The notes beneath the pieces were generated by a model that saw nothing but the letters and a program-made list of their open reading frames with translations, ran no database searches and was not told the origin of the DNA. This document shows positions 17,565 to 25,597 of a DNA stretch of 64,000 nt, piece after piece. Origin of the DNA: Virgibacillus sp. SK37 (GTDB lineage: Bacteria > Bacillota > Bacilli > Bacillales > Amphibacillaceae); assembly GCF_000725285.1 (NCBI RefSeq), contig NZ_CP007161.1:2890213-2954212 (forward strand). Direction: 5' to 3'. Both the position numbers and the translations under genes were made by a program. Every line of letters begins with the position of its first letter. The stretch's first letter is position 1.

Positions 17565-18497
17565 CTATCTATTATAGAAAGCAAATCTCAAAGCAGAGAT
17601 ATATTCGCTTTCAGCTTTTTTGCTAATAGCTGCTTCCGGTACCATTGATTCGAAACCATGAAAGCAACCCGGATACAGATGAAATTCAACCGGCACACCA
17701 GCTTCACTTAGCTTTTGTACATAATCCAATGTTTCATCTTTAAATGGATCCAAGTCGCCAACACACGTGTATATTGGAGGAAGATTACGATAATTTTCTG
17801 CAAGAATCGGTACGGCATACATATCTATTGATTCCATTGGTAAGTCACCTAAATAGTGTTTCCATGCCTTTTGTGTAAATATTCCATTCCAAATTCGCAG
17901 GTCGGAAATTTCTTGACTGGAAGATGTTGCAATACGGTTATCTACCATTGGATACAATGGCATCTGGAAGGCTATCTTGGGTCCTTTTCGATCTCTTGCC
18001 AGGAGGGATAGTGCCGCAACTAAACCACCGCCTGCACTTACTCCTGCAATGGCAACTTTTTCAGGATTTATTTTTAACTCTGTTGCATAATCCGTAATCC
18101 ATTTTAATGATGTATAACAATCATTTAATGCCGCAGGATAGGGATTTTCAGGAGCTAAACGATAGGCAACAGAAACCACAGTACAATTTGCTTCTAACAC
18201 AAATCGTTGGCATAAACGATCGTTAATTTCCGGCTTACCACTAATGTAACCGCCACCATGAATCCATAAAAGACACGGCTTTTCGCCTTGATCAGCCTCT
18301 ATGTTTGTATACATCCTTAACCGGATTTCATGCTCTTTCTCTCCCTGTATGTATCGATTCGTAATCTCTATGTTTTCATGTACCGGCACAGCTTCTCTTT
18401 CATCGCCAGCACGCAGTTCTTGCACGTTGTCTATATTATTCTCTGTTAATCCTTGAAAATAATTCTTTAAATCCGGATGGACCCGCTCTTCTATCAT
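17565..18497 (-). CDS. Alpha/beta-hydrolase, hormone-sensitive lipase type esterase
   Basis: This 310-aa carboxylesterase carries the oxyanion-hole motif IHGGGYISG (about residues 79-87) and the nucleophile elbow GVSAGGG near 157, typical of the HSL (family IV) group; the catalytic histidine is likely in GCFHGFE. No signal peptide is visible, so it acts in the cytoplasm. It lies upstream of siaPQM on the same strand with its own ribosome binding site (AGGGGA). Removing O-acetyl groups from imported sialic acids is a plausible role, but this is inference from position only. Confidence 0.8.
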   Translation of the reverse strand: MIEERVHPDLKNYFQGLTENNIDNVQELRAGDEREAVPVHENIEITNRYIQGEKEHEIRLRMYTNIEADQGEKPCLLWIHGGGYISGKPEINDRLCQRFVLEANCTVVSVAYRLAPENPYPAALNDCYTSLKWITDYATELKINPEKVAIAGVSAGGGLVAALSLLARDRKGPKIAFQMPLYPMVDNRIATSSSQEISDLRIWNGIFTQKAWKHYLGDLPMESIDMYAVPILAENYRNLPPIYTCVGDLDPFKDETLDYVQKLSEAGVPVEFHLYPGCFHGFESMVPEAAISKKAESEYISALRFAFYNR

Positions 18498-18660
18498 TTT
18501 CTTTTCCCCTTTTTGAATTTAATATTTTTAGAAAAGGACTGGTTTAAAAAGCAGTCTATCAATTTGATAACTTACTGTCAATTACACTTTTATAAAAGAC
18601 TGATAGCTTACAGAAGGAGTATATAGGTCTCCTCTCCTTCATTTAAGTGAGATTTGAAGA

Positions 18661-18690
18661 AAAAGAACAAGCATGTTGCCGCTTGTTCTC
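18661..18690 (-). terminator. Terminator of the cupin gene
   Basis: AGAACAAGC / GCTTGTTCT stem followed on the minus strand by TTTTTCTT, 12 bp beyond the cupin stop codon. Confidence 0.85.
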
Positions 18691-18701
18691 CATCCAGCCA
18701 T

Positions 18702-19223
18702 TTATTCCGGTATATGCTCATATGCCAACTTTTTAATAATTTCTTTATGCTGAGGATAATTGGATAACAATTGTTCCTGAGTAAATAACTCAAAATCCTG
18801 AAAATCAAATCCAGGTGACACCATACAACCAACAAGTGAATAAGTATGCTTCTCCATAACAGACGAACCAAAAATAGTGCCTTTAGGAACTACCACTTGT
18901 GGAATTTCACCATCTTCAAGATTTAACCCAAGCTTTACCTCCTCATATTGCCCATCTCGCTTAATCATATGAATGGTTAAGGGACTACCTGCATGAAAAT
19001 ACCACAACTCATCAGACTTCAACCGATGAAAATGGGACACATCTTCAGAGGTAAGCAGAAAATAAATGCTCGTATACAGTTTACGTTGTTCTTCAAAGTT
19101 AACGGTTAGTTCCTTATCGGAAATCGCCTCCTCCGACTCATAGGTGCTTTTATAATATCCTCCTTCAGGATGGGCTTCCAGGCCAAGCTTGGAAATGTAA
19201 TACGCAGCTTCTCGTTTATTCAT
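18702..19223 (-). CDS. Cupin-fold protein, DUF985 family
   Basis: This 173-aa protein matches the DUF985 (YML079w-like) cupins: LEAHPEGGYYKSTY near the start, SIYFLLTSEDVSHFHRLKSDELWYFHAG as the first cupin motif, VPKGTIFGSSV, and a terminal SLVGCMVSPGFDFQDFEL. The fold suggests a small-molecule-binding or isomerase role, but the function of the family is not known. It is monocistronic with its own terminator. Confidence 0.85.
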   Translation of the reverse strand: MNKREAAYYISKLGLEAHPEGGYYKSTYESEEAISDKELTVNFEEQRKLYTSIYFLLTSEDVSHFHRLKSDELWYFHAGSPLTIHMIKRDGQYEEVKLGLNLEDGEIPQVVVPKGTIFGSSVMEKHTYSLVGCMVSPGFDFQDFELFTQEQLLSNYPQHKEIIKKLAYEHIPE

Positions 19224-19297
19224 GATACACTCTCCTTTGTATTATCTTTAACTAAAATACTAATCCTATTTATCGTTAATTTCACTCATCACGAACA

Positions 19298-19327
19298 AAA
19301 ATAGCAGCCTTTTAGTGGCTGCTATTT
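19298..19327. terminator. Terminator after yjfB
   Basis: AAAATAGCAGCC and GGCTGCTATTTT form a 12-bp stem with A and T tails on both sides, 9 bp beyond the yjfB stop. It can work in either direction. Confidence 0.85.
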
Positions 19328-19335
19328 TAAATTTC

Positions 19336-19536
19336 CTATCCTTTTATATCTACATTACCACCTATATGCGGCTGAGCAGCACGTTGAATGGTTGATGCAT
19401 CTGTTGTACCAAGTAATTCTCGCATTGCTGCTCCCTCTTGCTTTGCATCTCCCATAGCCATTTTCATTACAGACAAAGAGGCTTGTTGTTGTACTTTACC
19501 TTGACTAAGAGCCATCGACATTAACGCAACATCCAT
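19336..19536 (-). CDS. yjfB: YjfB-family putative motility protein
   Basis: This 66-aa protein matches the YjfB family: MDVALMSMALSQGKVQQQASLSVMKMAMGDAK at the N-terminus and a short hydrophilic tail. The family is linked to motility in Bacillus because of SigD control; the molecular role is unknown. Here a GCCGATAA box, the sigma-D -10 element, lies 63 bp upstream on the coding strand. The ATG has a strong AAAGGAGG. Confidence 0.85.
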   Translation of the reverse strand: MDVALMSMALSQGKVQQQASLSVMKMAMGDAKQEGAAMRELLGTTDASTIQRAAQPHIGGNVDIKG

Positions 19537-19598
19537 TTTAGCTTACCTCCTTTTTGTTGTTTTTAAATTATTGTACTAGTGTGGAGCAATTGTTGTTA

Positions 19599-19606
19599 TT
19601 ATCGGC
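19599..19606 (-). promoter_or_regulatory. Sigma-D type -10 box before yjfB
   Basis: GCCGATAA on the minus strand matches the motility sigma factor -10 element. The -35 region at the expected 15-bp distance (TTTA) is only a partial TAAA match. The same octamer lies before the chemotaxis receptor gene (51086-51093). Confidence 0.55.
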
Positions 19607-19736
19607 TAATTTTTATTTATGTAAAGGTATTATAGAATTAAGCGGGAAGATATTTTTTCCTATTTCTTTTTTAGATAGCAAGATTCTTCAAGTTAAGTGG
19701 AGTAAATTGCTGCTATGCAAGTTTACACGTATTTGA

Positions 19737-20420
19737 CTAGTAATCATTTAAAAATTTAACCTTCGTTCTCCCGGGTACGACGGTAGCAATATTAAAAATG
19801 AATAGAACGAGTGCAAAGATCATAAAAAACAACAATACCATTATATTTCCAAATTCAATAAACAGTGCAACACTAAGAATATTGAACGCTAAAATAAATA
19901 AGTAGCCAAATATAAACTTAAGAAAATGTTTAATAGACTTTGGTCTAATTCTAATTTTTTCCATTTTTATATTCTCTATCTCAGTTATATTGCATAAACT
20001 TTTTTTGTTTATTTTACCTAAATACTTTCTAATTGAAATGATTATAAAAAAAGCAAATAAAAGAATTGAATAAGTAAACAGTGGTGTTATTTGTATATTA
20101 AAATAGTCCATTAGTGGTCTTAGTAAATTAGCCAGAAGTATGGATACGCCAACTCCAAGAAAACTAAATAACCTTGATTTAGATTGAGAATCTTTAGGAT
20201 TTTTAAGTTGATCTATTTTACTTTTGTCGTCTATTCTAAAAACATAGTGTGAGGTCAACCAAATAGCAAATGGAAAGAAAAACACCCAGAAAGAACGATC
20301 TTTATCAAAAATGTATGTTTCCCCATTAATTGTAAGCAAATTATATCTCATATTTTTATTTACAAATTCAACCTCACAATTCACGGTTTGTGCATTACCC
20401 TTCTTTTGTCTATGAAACAT
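19737..20420 (-). CDS. DUF443 (tandem five-TM) membrane protein, candidate T7SS immunity protein
   Basis: This 227-aa polytopic protein of the DUF443 family has an N-terminal soluble strand region (NMRYNLLTINGETYIFDKDRS) followed by about five hydrophobic segments (FWVFFFPFAIWLTSHYVFRID through FMIFALVLFIFNIAT). DUF443 includes S. aureus TsaI, the immunity protein against the membrane-depolarising LXG toxin TspA (from memory of published work). It starts immediately after the stop of the upstream paralogue, so the pair is translationally coupled. They are transcribed away from an LXG toxin operon. Being a spare or orphan immunity copy is possible. Confidence 0.75.
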   Translation of the reverse strand: MFHRQKKGNAQTVNCEVEFVNKNMRYNLLTINGETYIFDKDRSFWVFFFPFAIWLTSHYVFRIDDKSKIDQLKNPKDSQSKSRLFSFLGVGVSILLANLLRPLMDYFNIQITPLFTYSILLFAFFIIISIRKYLGKINKKSLCNITEIENIKMEKIRIRPKSIKHFLKFIFGYLFILAFNILSVALFIEFGNIMVLLFFMIFALVLFIFNIATVVPGRTKVKFLNDY

Positions 20421-21065
20421 TTAATTCTCCTTGTGTATTGAATGTGAGATTACTTTTCCTACAGGAATAGCTAATAAGCTTATTAAAAATAAAAAGGCTA
20501 ACAAAAATAAAGTAATTACCAACACCAATGCATTTCCGTGGATCAAATAGATCGAGCTCCCCATTACGATAAACAATAAAATAAAAAAATAACTGAATAG
20601 GAATTTAATTATATATTTTAAAGACTTCGGCCTTACTAATAGTTTGCTCTTTTGAAATTCGTTTATATTTACTTTCGAGTTTAAATGACGCTGGAACATC
20701 TTGTTCAAATAAGATAAAAAAATAAAACTAACAATCAACAGGAATACAATGACTGAAATATTAAACGTCAAAGATGTAGGTATATCAAAAAAGTTGATAA
20801 AGGGAGTGATTAAGCTAGCAATCAAAATAGATATTCCAGTTCCGAATATAGGTCGCGTATTGCTCGGTTTAACAGATGGGCTAATTAGTTTTTCAACAAT
20901 TTGATAATCTTCAATTTTATATGCCGTATGAGGCAGAAACCAATATACAAACGGAAATAAAATTTTCCATAATGAGTGTCCAACATCGATAATATAACTA
21001 CTATTGTTCATGCTCAAAATCCGGTATCTTGGATTTTTGTATACTCCTTTTATATCACCGCGCAT
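20421..21065 (-). CDS. DUF443 (tandem five-TM) membrane protein, candidate T7SS immunity protein
   Basis: This 214-aa paralogue of the following gene shares the layout NPRYRILSMNNSSYIIDVGHSLWKILFPFVYWF, then KIEDYQ and four further membrane segments. The conserved block around VRPKSLKYIIKFLFSYFFIL is nearly the same in both proteins (RPKSIKHFLKFIFGYLFIL in the second), so they arose by duplication. As a DUF443 protein in front of an LXG toxin it is the best candidate for TsaI-type immunity. It faces the toxin operon across a 417-bp divergent promoter region. Confidence 0.75.
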   Translation of the reverse strand: MRGDIKGVYKNPRYRILSMNNSSYIIDVGHSLWKILFPFVYWFLPHTAYKIEDYQIVEKLISPSVKPSNTRPIFGTGISILIASLITPFINFFDIPTSLTFNISVIVFLLIVSFIFLSYLNKMFQRHLNSKVNINEFQKSKLLVRPKSLKYIIKFLFSYFFILLFIVMGSSIYLIHGNALVLVITLFLLAFLFLISLLAIPVGKVISHSIHKEN

Positions 21066-21482
21066 TAACTAAATCATCCTCAGTAAACAAAAATAATTAT
21101 AACAACTATAGTAACCTACTATTTTGATTAATGTATCATATAATTTGAGATATTAACATTAGGATGAGCGATTTTCTAATGTATAAAATACCAAGCGTCT
21201 CCCTTCACTTAACTATATCCCCTGAATATCCTATGATTTTCATTTATGATTCTTATCGGATTGATGAACAGTCCTAGTATAGAATTATGAAAGTTCGTTC
21301 TTTTTTACACATTGCTTAATTAGGTATTAACGACTAATTATTTAAAAACCCCACAATATCCAAGTATTTTATACTAGATATAAAGCATCAATTCATTTAA
21401 AACTTATTTCTTAAATTATCCATTTTGTATATACTCATATGGAAGTAAAATTTACCATTATTTATTATGAGGAGTAGTAGAA
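21066..21482. promoter_or_regulatory. Divergent promoter region of the LXG island
   Basis: This very AT-rich 417-bp gap lies between the leftward DUF443 pair and the rightward toxin operon. A TATACT -10-like box lies about 50 bp before the first toxin-operon gene, but no good -35 accompanies it. No terminator or repeat was found. The length leaves room for separate control of immunity and toxin. Confidence 0.4.
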
Positions 21483-21875
21483 ATGGATCATTCATATCAG
21501 ATTCTTTTATTAACTAATGGAATTCATGCTTTAAATAGTCAAATCACCAATAATAATGCTGATATTGCGAAATTAAAAAAAGCACAAACGAATATAATTG
21601 CTGATCAAAAAGAACTTGGGTCGAAGAAAACCCTTGTTACTGAACCGAACCTAAGTAATGATACATGGCAGGGTAAATATGCAACAGAGTTTTTGGAAAT
21701 AAGAGAGGAAGTTGGAAATCAATTTACTAATATTCTACAATCACAAATTGAAACACTTCTTGATAATATCTCTTCTAAAATAGCTGTATTAGAAAATTCT
21801 AATGACCAATTAAGTAGTACAATCATATCTAAAAGAAACGAGATACGTTTTCTACAACAAAATGATGGAGGTTAG
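21483..21875 (+). CDS. YwqH-like (DUF5082) LXG-associated small helical protein
   Basis: This 130-aa, mostly alpha-helical protein has a central WQGKYATEF segment near residue 62, like the WxG turn of ESAT-6-type proteins, flanked by coiled-coil-forming stretches. Size and position as first gene before an LXG toxin fit YwqH/DUF5082 proteins, which act as LXG-associated partners that bind the toxin N-terminus for type VII export (family inference). The start follows GAGGAG; the next gene starts 6 bp after its stop. Confidence 0.75.
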   Translation: MDHSYQILLLTNGIHALNSQITNNNADIAKLKKAQTNIIADQKELGSKKTLVTEPNLSNDTWQGKYATEFLEIREEVGNQFTNILQSQIETLLDNISSKIAVLENSNDQLSSTIISKRNEIRFLQQNDGG

Positions 21876-21881
21876 TTACTA

Positions 21882-22166
21882 ATGCCAGAAATTAAAGTGA
21901 ACCAATCAGTCGTTTCCCCTGTATTGCAACGATTAAATGAGCGTACACAGGAATTGGATACGACTAACCCACAACCAGAATTCTCCCAATCAACTGTAAA
22001 CTTCATAGATAAAATCCAATCAGTCGAAGAAAGTTATTACGCAGCAATAAAGCAATATAAATCTGCCTTACTTCATGTGGAAAAAGATATAGAGTCGAGT
22101 ATTCAAACATATGTAGAGAAGGATGAACAATTAGCAGGTCAAATGGGGCCACAGAGAATAGATTAA
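21882..22166 (+). CDS. YwqI-like (DUF5344) LXG-associated small helical protein
   Basis: This 94-aa helical protein has the layout of YwqI/DUF5344: an N-terminal PEIKVNQSVVSPVLQRL, a middle SQSTVNFIDKIQSVEESYYAAIKQYKSALL and a polar tail. Such proteins are encoded directly before LXG toxins and are thought to form a presecretion complex with the LXG domain. It follows the YwqH-like gene by 6 bp and precedes the toxin by 32 bp, forming one operon. Confidence 0.75.
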   Translation: MPEIKVNQSVVSPVLQRLNERTQELDTTNPQPEFSQSTVNFIDKIQSVEESYYAAIKQYKSALLHVEKDIESSIQTYVEKDEQLAGQMGPQRID

Positions 22167-22198
22167 AGATAACTGATAATAAGCAAGGAGCGGGAGAA

Positions 22199-23791
22199 AT
22201 GAAGGCGATTAAAATATCCGAAGTAAAGGATGGATTGAATCAGCTCATTCAAAATAAAGAAACCGAAAAAGAGCAAATACTTGCTTTAAGGGATGCAATT
22301 AACAGTTTTATAAATTTGGATAGTGCTTTAGAAGGTGAAGGCGGAGATGCCATAAGAGATCACTTTGTAACATTGCATCTGAATGCAGTAATTCTATTCA
22401 ATCTATTTCTTGAAGAATATATAAGTGCGTTAAAAGAGATTAAAAATTCAGTGGATGCTTTTGAAAATAATGACGCATTTATTCAAACTGAATTTATTGA
22501 AACAACAGTTAAAACGAAATTAAACCAGTTAGAGGATATGTCTAGTACACTTATTGAAAGTATTAATAATGAGTATAATCTAGTTAGCGACATTGCAGGT
22601 GCTGGATCTGTATCTTCTTATTTTTTCAATCAAGAGATAGCCAATGCTAGAGAGAAGTGTGATAGTACCGTAAACAAGTTGGGGACACTTGATGAAGTAA
22701 ATACCGCAAGTCTCGAAAATTCGGAGGAGTCTATAAATGAAGTTGCAAAGTTTACCAGCAAAATAAAGACCTGGACGAATAGTGGCGTATTTTTGACTGA
22801 TAAACAACTAAAGGAAATAGAAACCTATTATTCTGAATCGGATATGATTGAGAAGATGATAGAAAATGCTACAAAACTTTCCATTGAGCAAGGAGACAGC
22901 ACGATACAAGGTGAAGTTGCTAATTGGATAGGTAGTATGGGTAATGCTTCTAAGGCATACGGAGTCGCAAAAGGAGCTATCGCTTTTCAAATTATGAATA
23001 GTAACATGCTTGAAATGACGAAAGATGGAAAAGGTAATTTTGTTGTTACCGCTTCTTCAAAATGGAAAAAGGTAAATGGTAAATATGGCTCAAAGTTAGC
23101 AGAAAATATTCATAAACTATTAAAACAAGGTGACCCTGCTTCGGCCAACCCTTTAAGGAAATACCTATCCAAGTATAACAACGCCCCCAGTGGTGTTCTT
23201 AAACAACTAATTGGAATGAAACCAGGCACAACAAAACTCAGTTTTGGAAAAGTTGCCAACAATTATTCTAATGTTCTTGTGCTCGATAAAAATAGCTTAA
23301 AGGACTATAGTATGAAAGTAGATTGGAAGAAGACTGCAGAACAAGTAACCGATGCTAGTAAAGCTAAGAATTTATTAAAGAGAGTTCCTTATGTAGGAAT
23401 GGCTTTATCTATCGGCTTTAATACTACCGAGTTTATTAAAGATGAAAACAAAAACCTTTCAGGCTCAGAAAAGACTGGTAGATTTGTAGCAGGTCTTGGT
23501 TTGGATATAGGTGCTGCCGGCCTTACAACGACCGGGGCCCTTATTGGTACTGCTATCGCTCCAGGTATAGGCACTATAGTTGGTGGAGCTGTTGGTGCTG
23601 GGATAAGTATAGTAGGGTCAATTTTAATAGAAGAAAATATAAAAGAAGTAGGAGAGGAAGTTGGTGGATGGATTGGTGATCGCTACCAAGATAGTAAAGA
23701 AGCGGTTATTAATACCACAAAAAAGTTGACAGAAGAAGTAGGAGACTTTATTTCTGATTCAACAAAATTTCTGTCTGGCATTTTTAATTGA
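22199..23791 (+). CDS. LXG-domain type VII secreted toxin with glycine-zipper C-terminus
   Basis: This 530-aa protein has an N-terminal helical LXG domain (about residues 1-200; the LXG-like LEGEGGDAIRDHF at 45-57), a middle segment (200-425) and a C-terminal glycine-rich hydrophobic stretch at about 427-480 (AGLGLDIGAAGL, GTAIAPGIGTIVGGAVGAG) with amphipathic helices after it. Glycine zippers of this kind are found in pore-forming or membrane-depolarising LXG toxins such as S. aureus TspA. No nuclease or NADase motif is visible. The target is presumably the membrane of competing cells. The start has AAGGAGCGGGAG. No T7SS machinery gene is in the window. Confidence 0.85.
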   Translation: MKAIKISEVKDGLNQLIQNKETEKEQILALRDAINSFINLDSALEGEGGDAIRDHFVTLHLNAVILFNLFLEEYISALKEIKNSVDAFENNDAFIQTEFIETTVKTKLNQLEDMSSTLIESINNEYNLVSDIAGAGSVSSYFFNQEIANAREKCDSTVNKLGTLDEVNTASLENSEESINEVAKFTSKIKTWTNSGVFLTDKQLKEIETYYSESDMIEKMIENATKLSIEQGDSTIQGEVANWIGSMGNASKAYGVAKGAIAFQIMNSNMLEMTKDGKGNFVVTASSKWKKVNGKYGSKLAENIHKLLKQGDPASANPLRKYLSKYNNAPSGVLKQLIGMKPGTTKLSFGKVANNYSNVLVLDKNSLKDYSMKVDWKKTAEQVTDASKAKNLLKRVPYVGMALSIGFNTTEFIKDENKNLSGSEKTGRFVAGLGLDIGAAGLTTTGALIGTAIAPGIGTIVGGAVGAGISIVGSILIEENIKEVGEEVGGWIGDRYQDSKEAVINTTKKLTEEVGDFISDSTKFLSGIFN

Positions 23792-23815
23792 GAACTATAG
23801 AATTGGGGTATAAAT

Positions 23816-24445
23816 ATGAAGAAGCATTTAAACAAAAAAAAGAAAGCGGCTTTCTCTGTTTTCAAAAGTTTTTTTTTCTTTCTAAAAGCAAACTGCATTC
23901 TCGGCATAGTTTTATTGTTATTTCTCATTAATTACAAAAGTTGGGACTGGGATGGTGCTGATTATATTTATATATTTATGTTATTCCCTCAAGCCTTCCT
24001 TGTTCTGTTAGCAATAATCGCTGGTTTCCGTAAAACGGAGAATAAATTTACTTACCATTTTAGAAATAGCAGAAATGAATGGATTGGTTTAGTGAGTGCG
24101 ATTACAGCTGTATTATTATTCTCCCTTCTATTTTTGGGAGCCGGTGTTGCTTTTCCAAGTACCGTTGTCTTTCTTGCTATTACAACTAACTTCATGGTTG
24201 CGGCATTCTCAGTTATCTTTCATCCATTAACCATAGCTTTATATGAAGCCAATGTATTTGATAAATGCAATACAAAGATGGATTACTTTTATAAGTACAT
24301 AGCTATATTTACGACTGGAATTAATTACCACACTCAGCAATTATTGCGTTCTGTGCCGTTAGTGATAAACAAGTTATTAGCAGTAATTTTTGTCCTATTA
24401 CTGATCTGGCAGTTATTTGGAGTTAATATGATTTTTGGTGATTAA
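23816..24445 (+). CDS. Small polytopic membrane protein, candidate immunity or accessory factor
   Basis: This 209-aa protein begins with a very basic stretch (KKHLNKKKKAAF) and has about five hydrophobic segments, at roughly residues 18-40, 45-66, 85-107, 110-132 and 180-200. I do not recognise a named family. It begins 24 bp after the toxin stop, in the usual place for a cognate immunity gene, and a membrane protein would suit a membrane-acting toxin. The DUF443 pair across the promoter is the alternative immunity candidate. Confidence 0.6.
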   Translation: MKKHLNKKKKAAFSVFKSFFFFLKANCILGIVLLLFLINYKSWDWDGADYIYIFMLFPQAFLVLLAIIAGFRKTENKFTYHFRNSRNEWIGLVSAITAVLLFSLLFLGAGVAFPSTVVFLAITTNFMVAAFSVIFHPLTIALYEANVFDKCNTKMDYFYKYIAIFTTGINYHTQQLLRSVPLVINKLLAVIFVLLLIWQLFGVNMIFGD

Positions 24446-24475
24446 AAATTACTTATAGGAAGGATGGAGATTATT

Positions 24476-25276
24476 ATGTCAGCAACCGGTGTAATCAAAT
24501 TAACAGTTAATGAATTAGCTGCATCCTTGTCCCTTTGTGGATATGAGAGTATCGCTAGTCAGATAATTAATGACCACGGCTTAGTTAATGGCGAAGAGCA
24601 GTTTTCCCGTTTCGTACAAGAAACAGAAACCTCTTTAACTCAAAAGGGCTATTGGGATTCTAATCAAAAAGCAGGTGTTGCTCGAGGATTAGAGGATCTC
24701 CTATATTTGCTTGTCCATGCCAAGAAAAAGATCCGTTCTATTAATATGCAAACACGTAAAGTGTTAATTATTCATTTTTTAAACAAAGATAATATACTTG
24801 TTCAACAAATTAAAGAAGCCGAACACCGTTTTTCCTTTTCAGATAAAGCTGATAAGCTTAGTGATCTACTACGGACTCACTATGATATGCCGAATACTGA
24901 TAGGGTAATGAACGGTTGGCAGCCCTTGCAACTCTCTGAACAACTTGTTGACGAGTTCCACACATCTCCTGCTCCTGTAGTTCAGGCTATGGCAGATGAT
25001 CTTAATCAACCAGCTTCGATACGTCACTTTGCTTCTGATTTTCTGAGGAATGGACAAGAATTTAATAATATATCGTTTATGGAAACAAATTATGTAAAAG
25101 ACCACTCTGAATTTGATAATGTGCAATTCTTTGTTCCTGGAGATCATTGTATCTGGCATATGGATTATGAAGGACTAGAAAAGAACCAGCATGTTATGAT
25201 GCAGCCTGTTCCCGTAAATACATATTTCGAAGGAGTTCAGCATGCAATCTATGCTTTTTTTGGAATTTCTCAGTAA
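24476..25276 (+). CDS. Unrecognised protein of the LXG island
   Basis: This 266-aa soluble protein has no signal peptide or membrane span. It begins SATGVIKLTVNELAASLSLCGYESIASQIIND and has a mixed alpha/beta composition; the C-terminal part (VQFFVPGDHCIWHMDYEGLEKNQHVMMQPVPV) looks like beta strands. I do not recognise the family. Size and gene position recall EspG-type secretion chaperones, but this is only a guess. I prefer the ATG at 24476, which has GGAG 6 bases upstream, over the ATG at 24464 that abuts AGGAAGG. It is last in the operon, before a clear terminator. Confidence 0.6.
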   Translation: MSATGVIKLTVNELAASLSLCGYESIASQIINDHGLVNGEEQFSRFVQETETSLTQKGYWDSNQKAGVARGLEDLLYLLVHAKKKIRSINMQTRKVLIIHFLNKDNILVQQIKEAEHRFSFSDKADKLSDLLRTHYDMPNTDRVMNGWQPLQLSEQLVDEFHTSPAPVVQAMADDLNQPASIRHFASDFLRNGQEFNNISFMETNYVKDHSEFDNVQFFVPGDHCIWHMDYEGLEKNQHVMMQPVPVNTYFEGVQHAIYAFFGISQ

Positions 25277-25597
25277 AATTATATTGTCAAAACATGTAGT
25301 TTGCCACAGATATTTCTGTGGCTTTTTATATAGTGTATAAATCTACCCGCGTCTCAAAAGTTTATCGCCATGAATTAATCCTTGTTGTATTATTTCTTCA
25401 AGAACTGAAATGTTAATTTAACAAGTAGTTAATTTTAAAATTTATACTCTTTAATAAGACTGATGGTGTTCCCCAAATCAACTCCCCTCCCCTACTAAAC
25501 AATCTCTCTCCACGCGTTTTATATTTTATAAATAGGGAAAAATGCGATTTAGGTGAGCATTTTATTCCTAATTATTATATGGACAAGGAGCTTTGGG
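25277..25597. other. Intergenic region before the second YitT gene
   Basis: It begins with the terminator of the LXG operon (25303-25327) and otherwise is AT-rich sequence with a short C-rich run near 25480-25495. I see no RNA gene or repeat in it. It must contain the promoter of the following gene, but no convincing boxes are visible. Confidence 0.4.
25303..25327 (+). terminator. Terminator of the LXG operon
   Basis: GCCACAGA / TCTGTGGC stem with a short loop followed by TTTTT, 27 bp after the last stop codon of the LXG operon. Confidence 0.9.

Noticed and set aside
18608-18871. 87-codon minus-strand open frame
   Set aside because: It overlaps the end of the cupin gene and its terminator in another frame.
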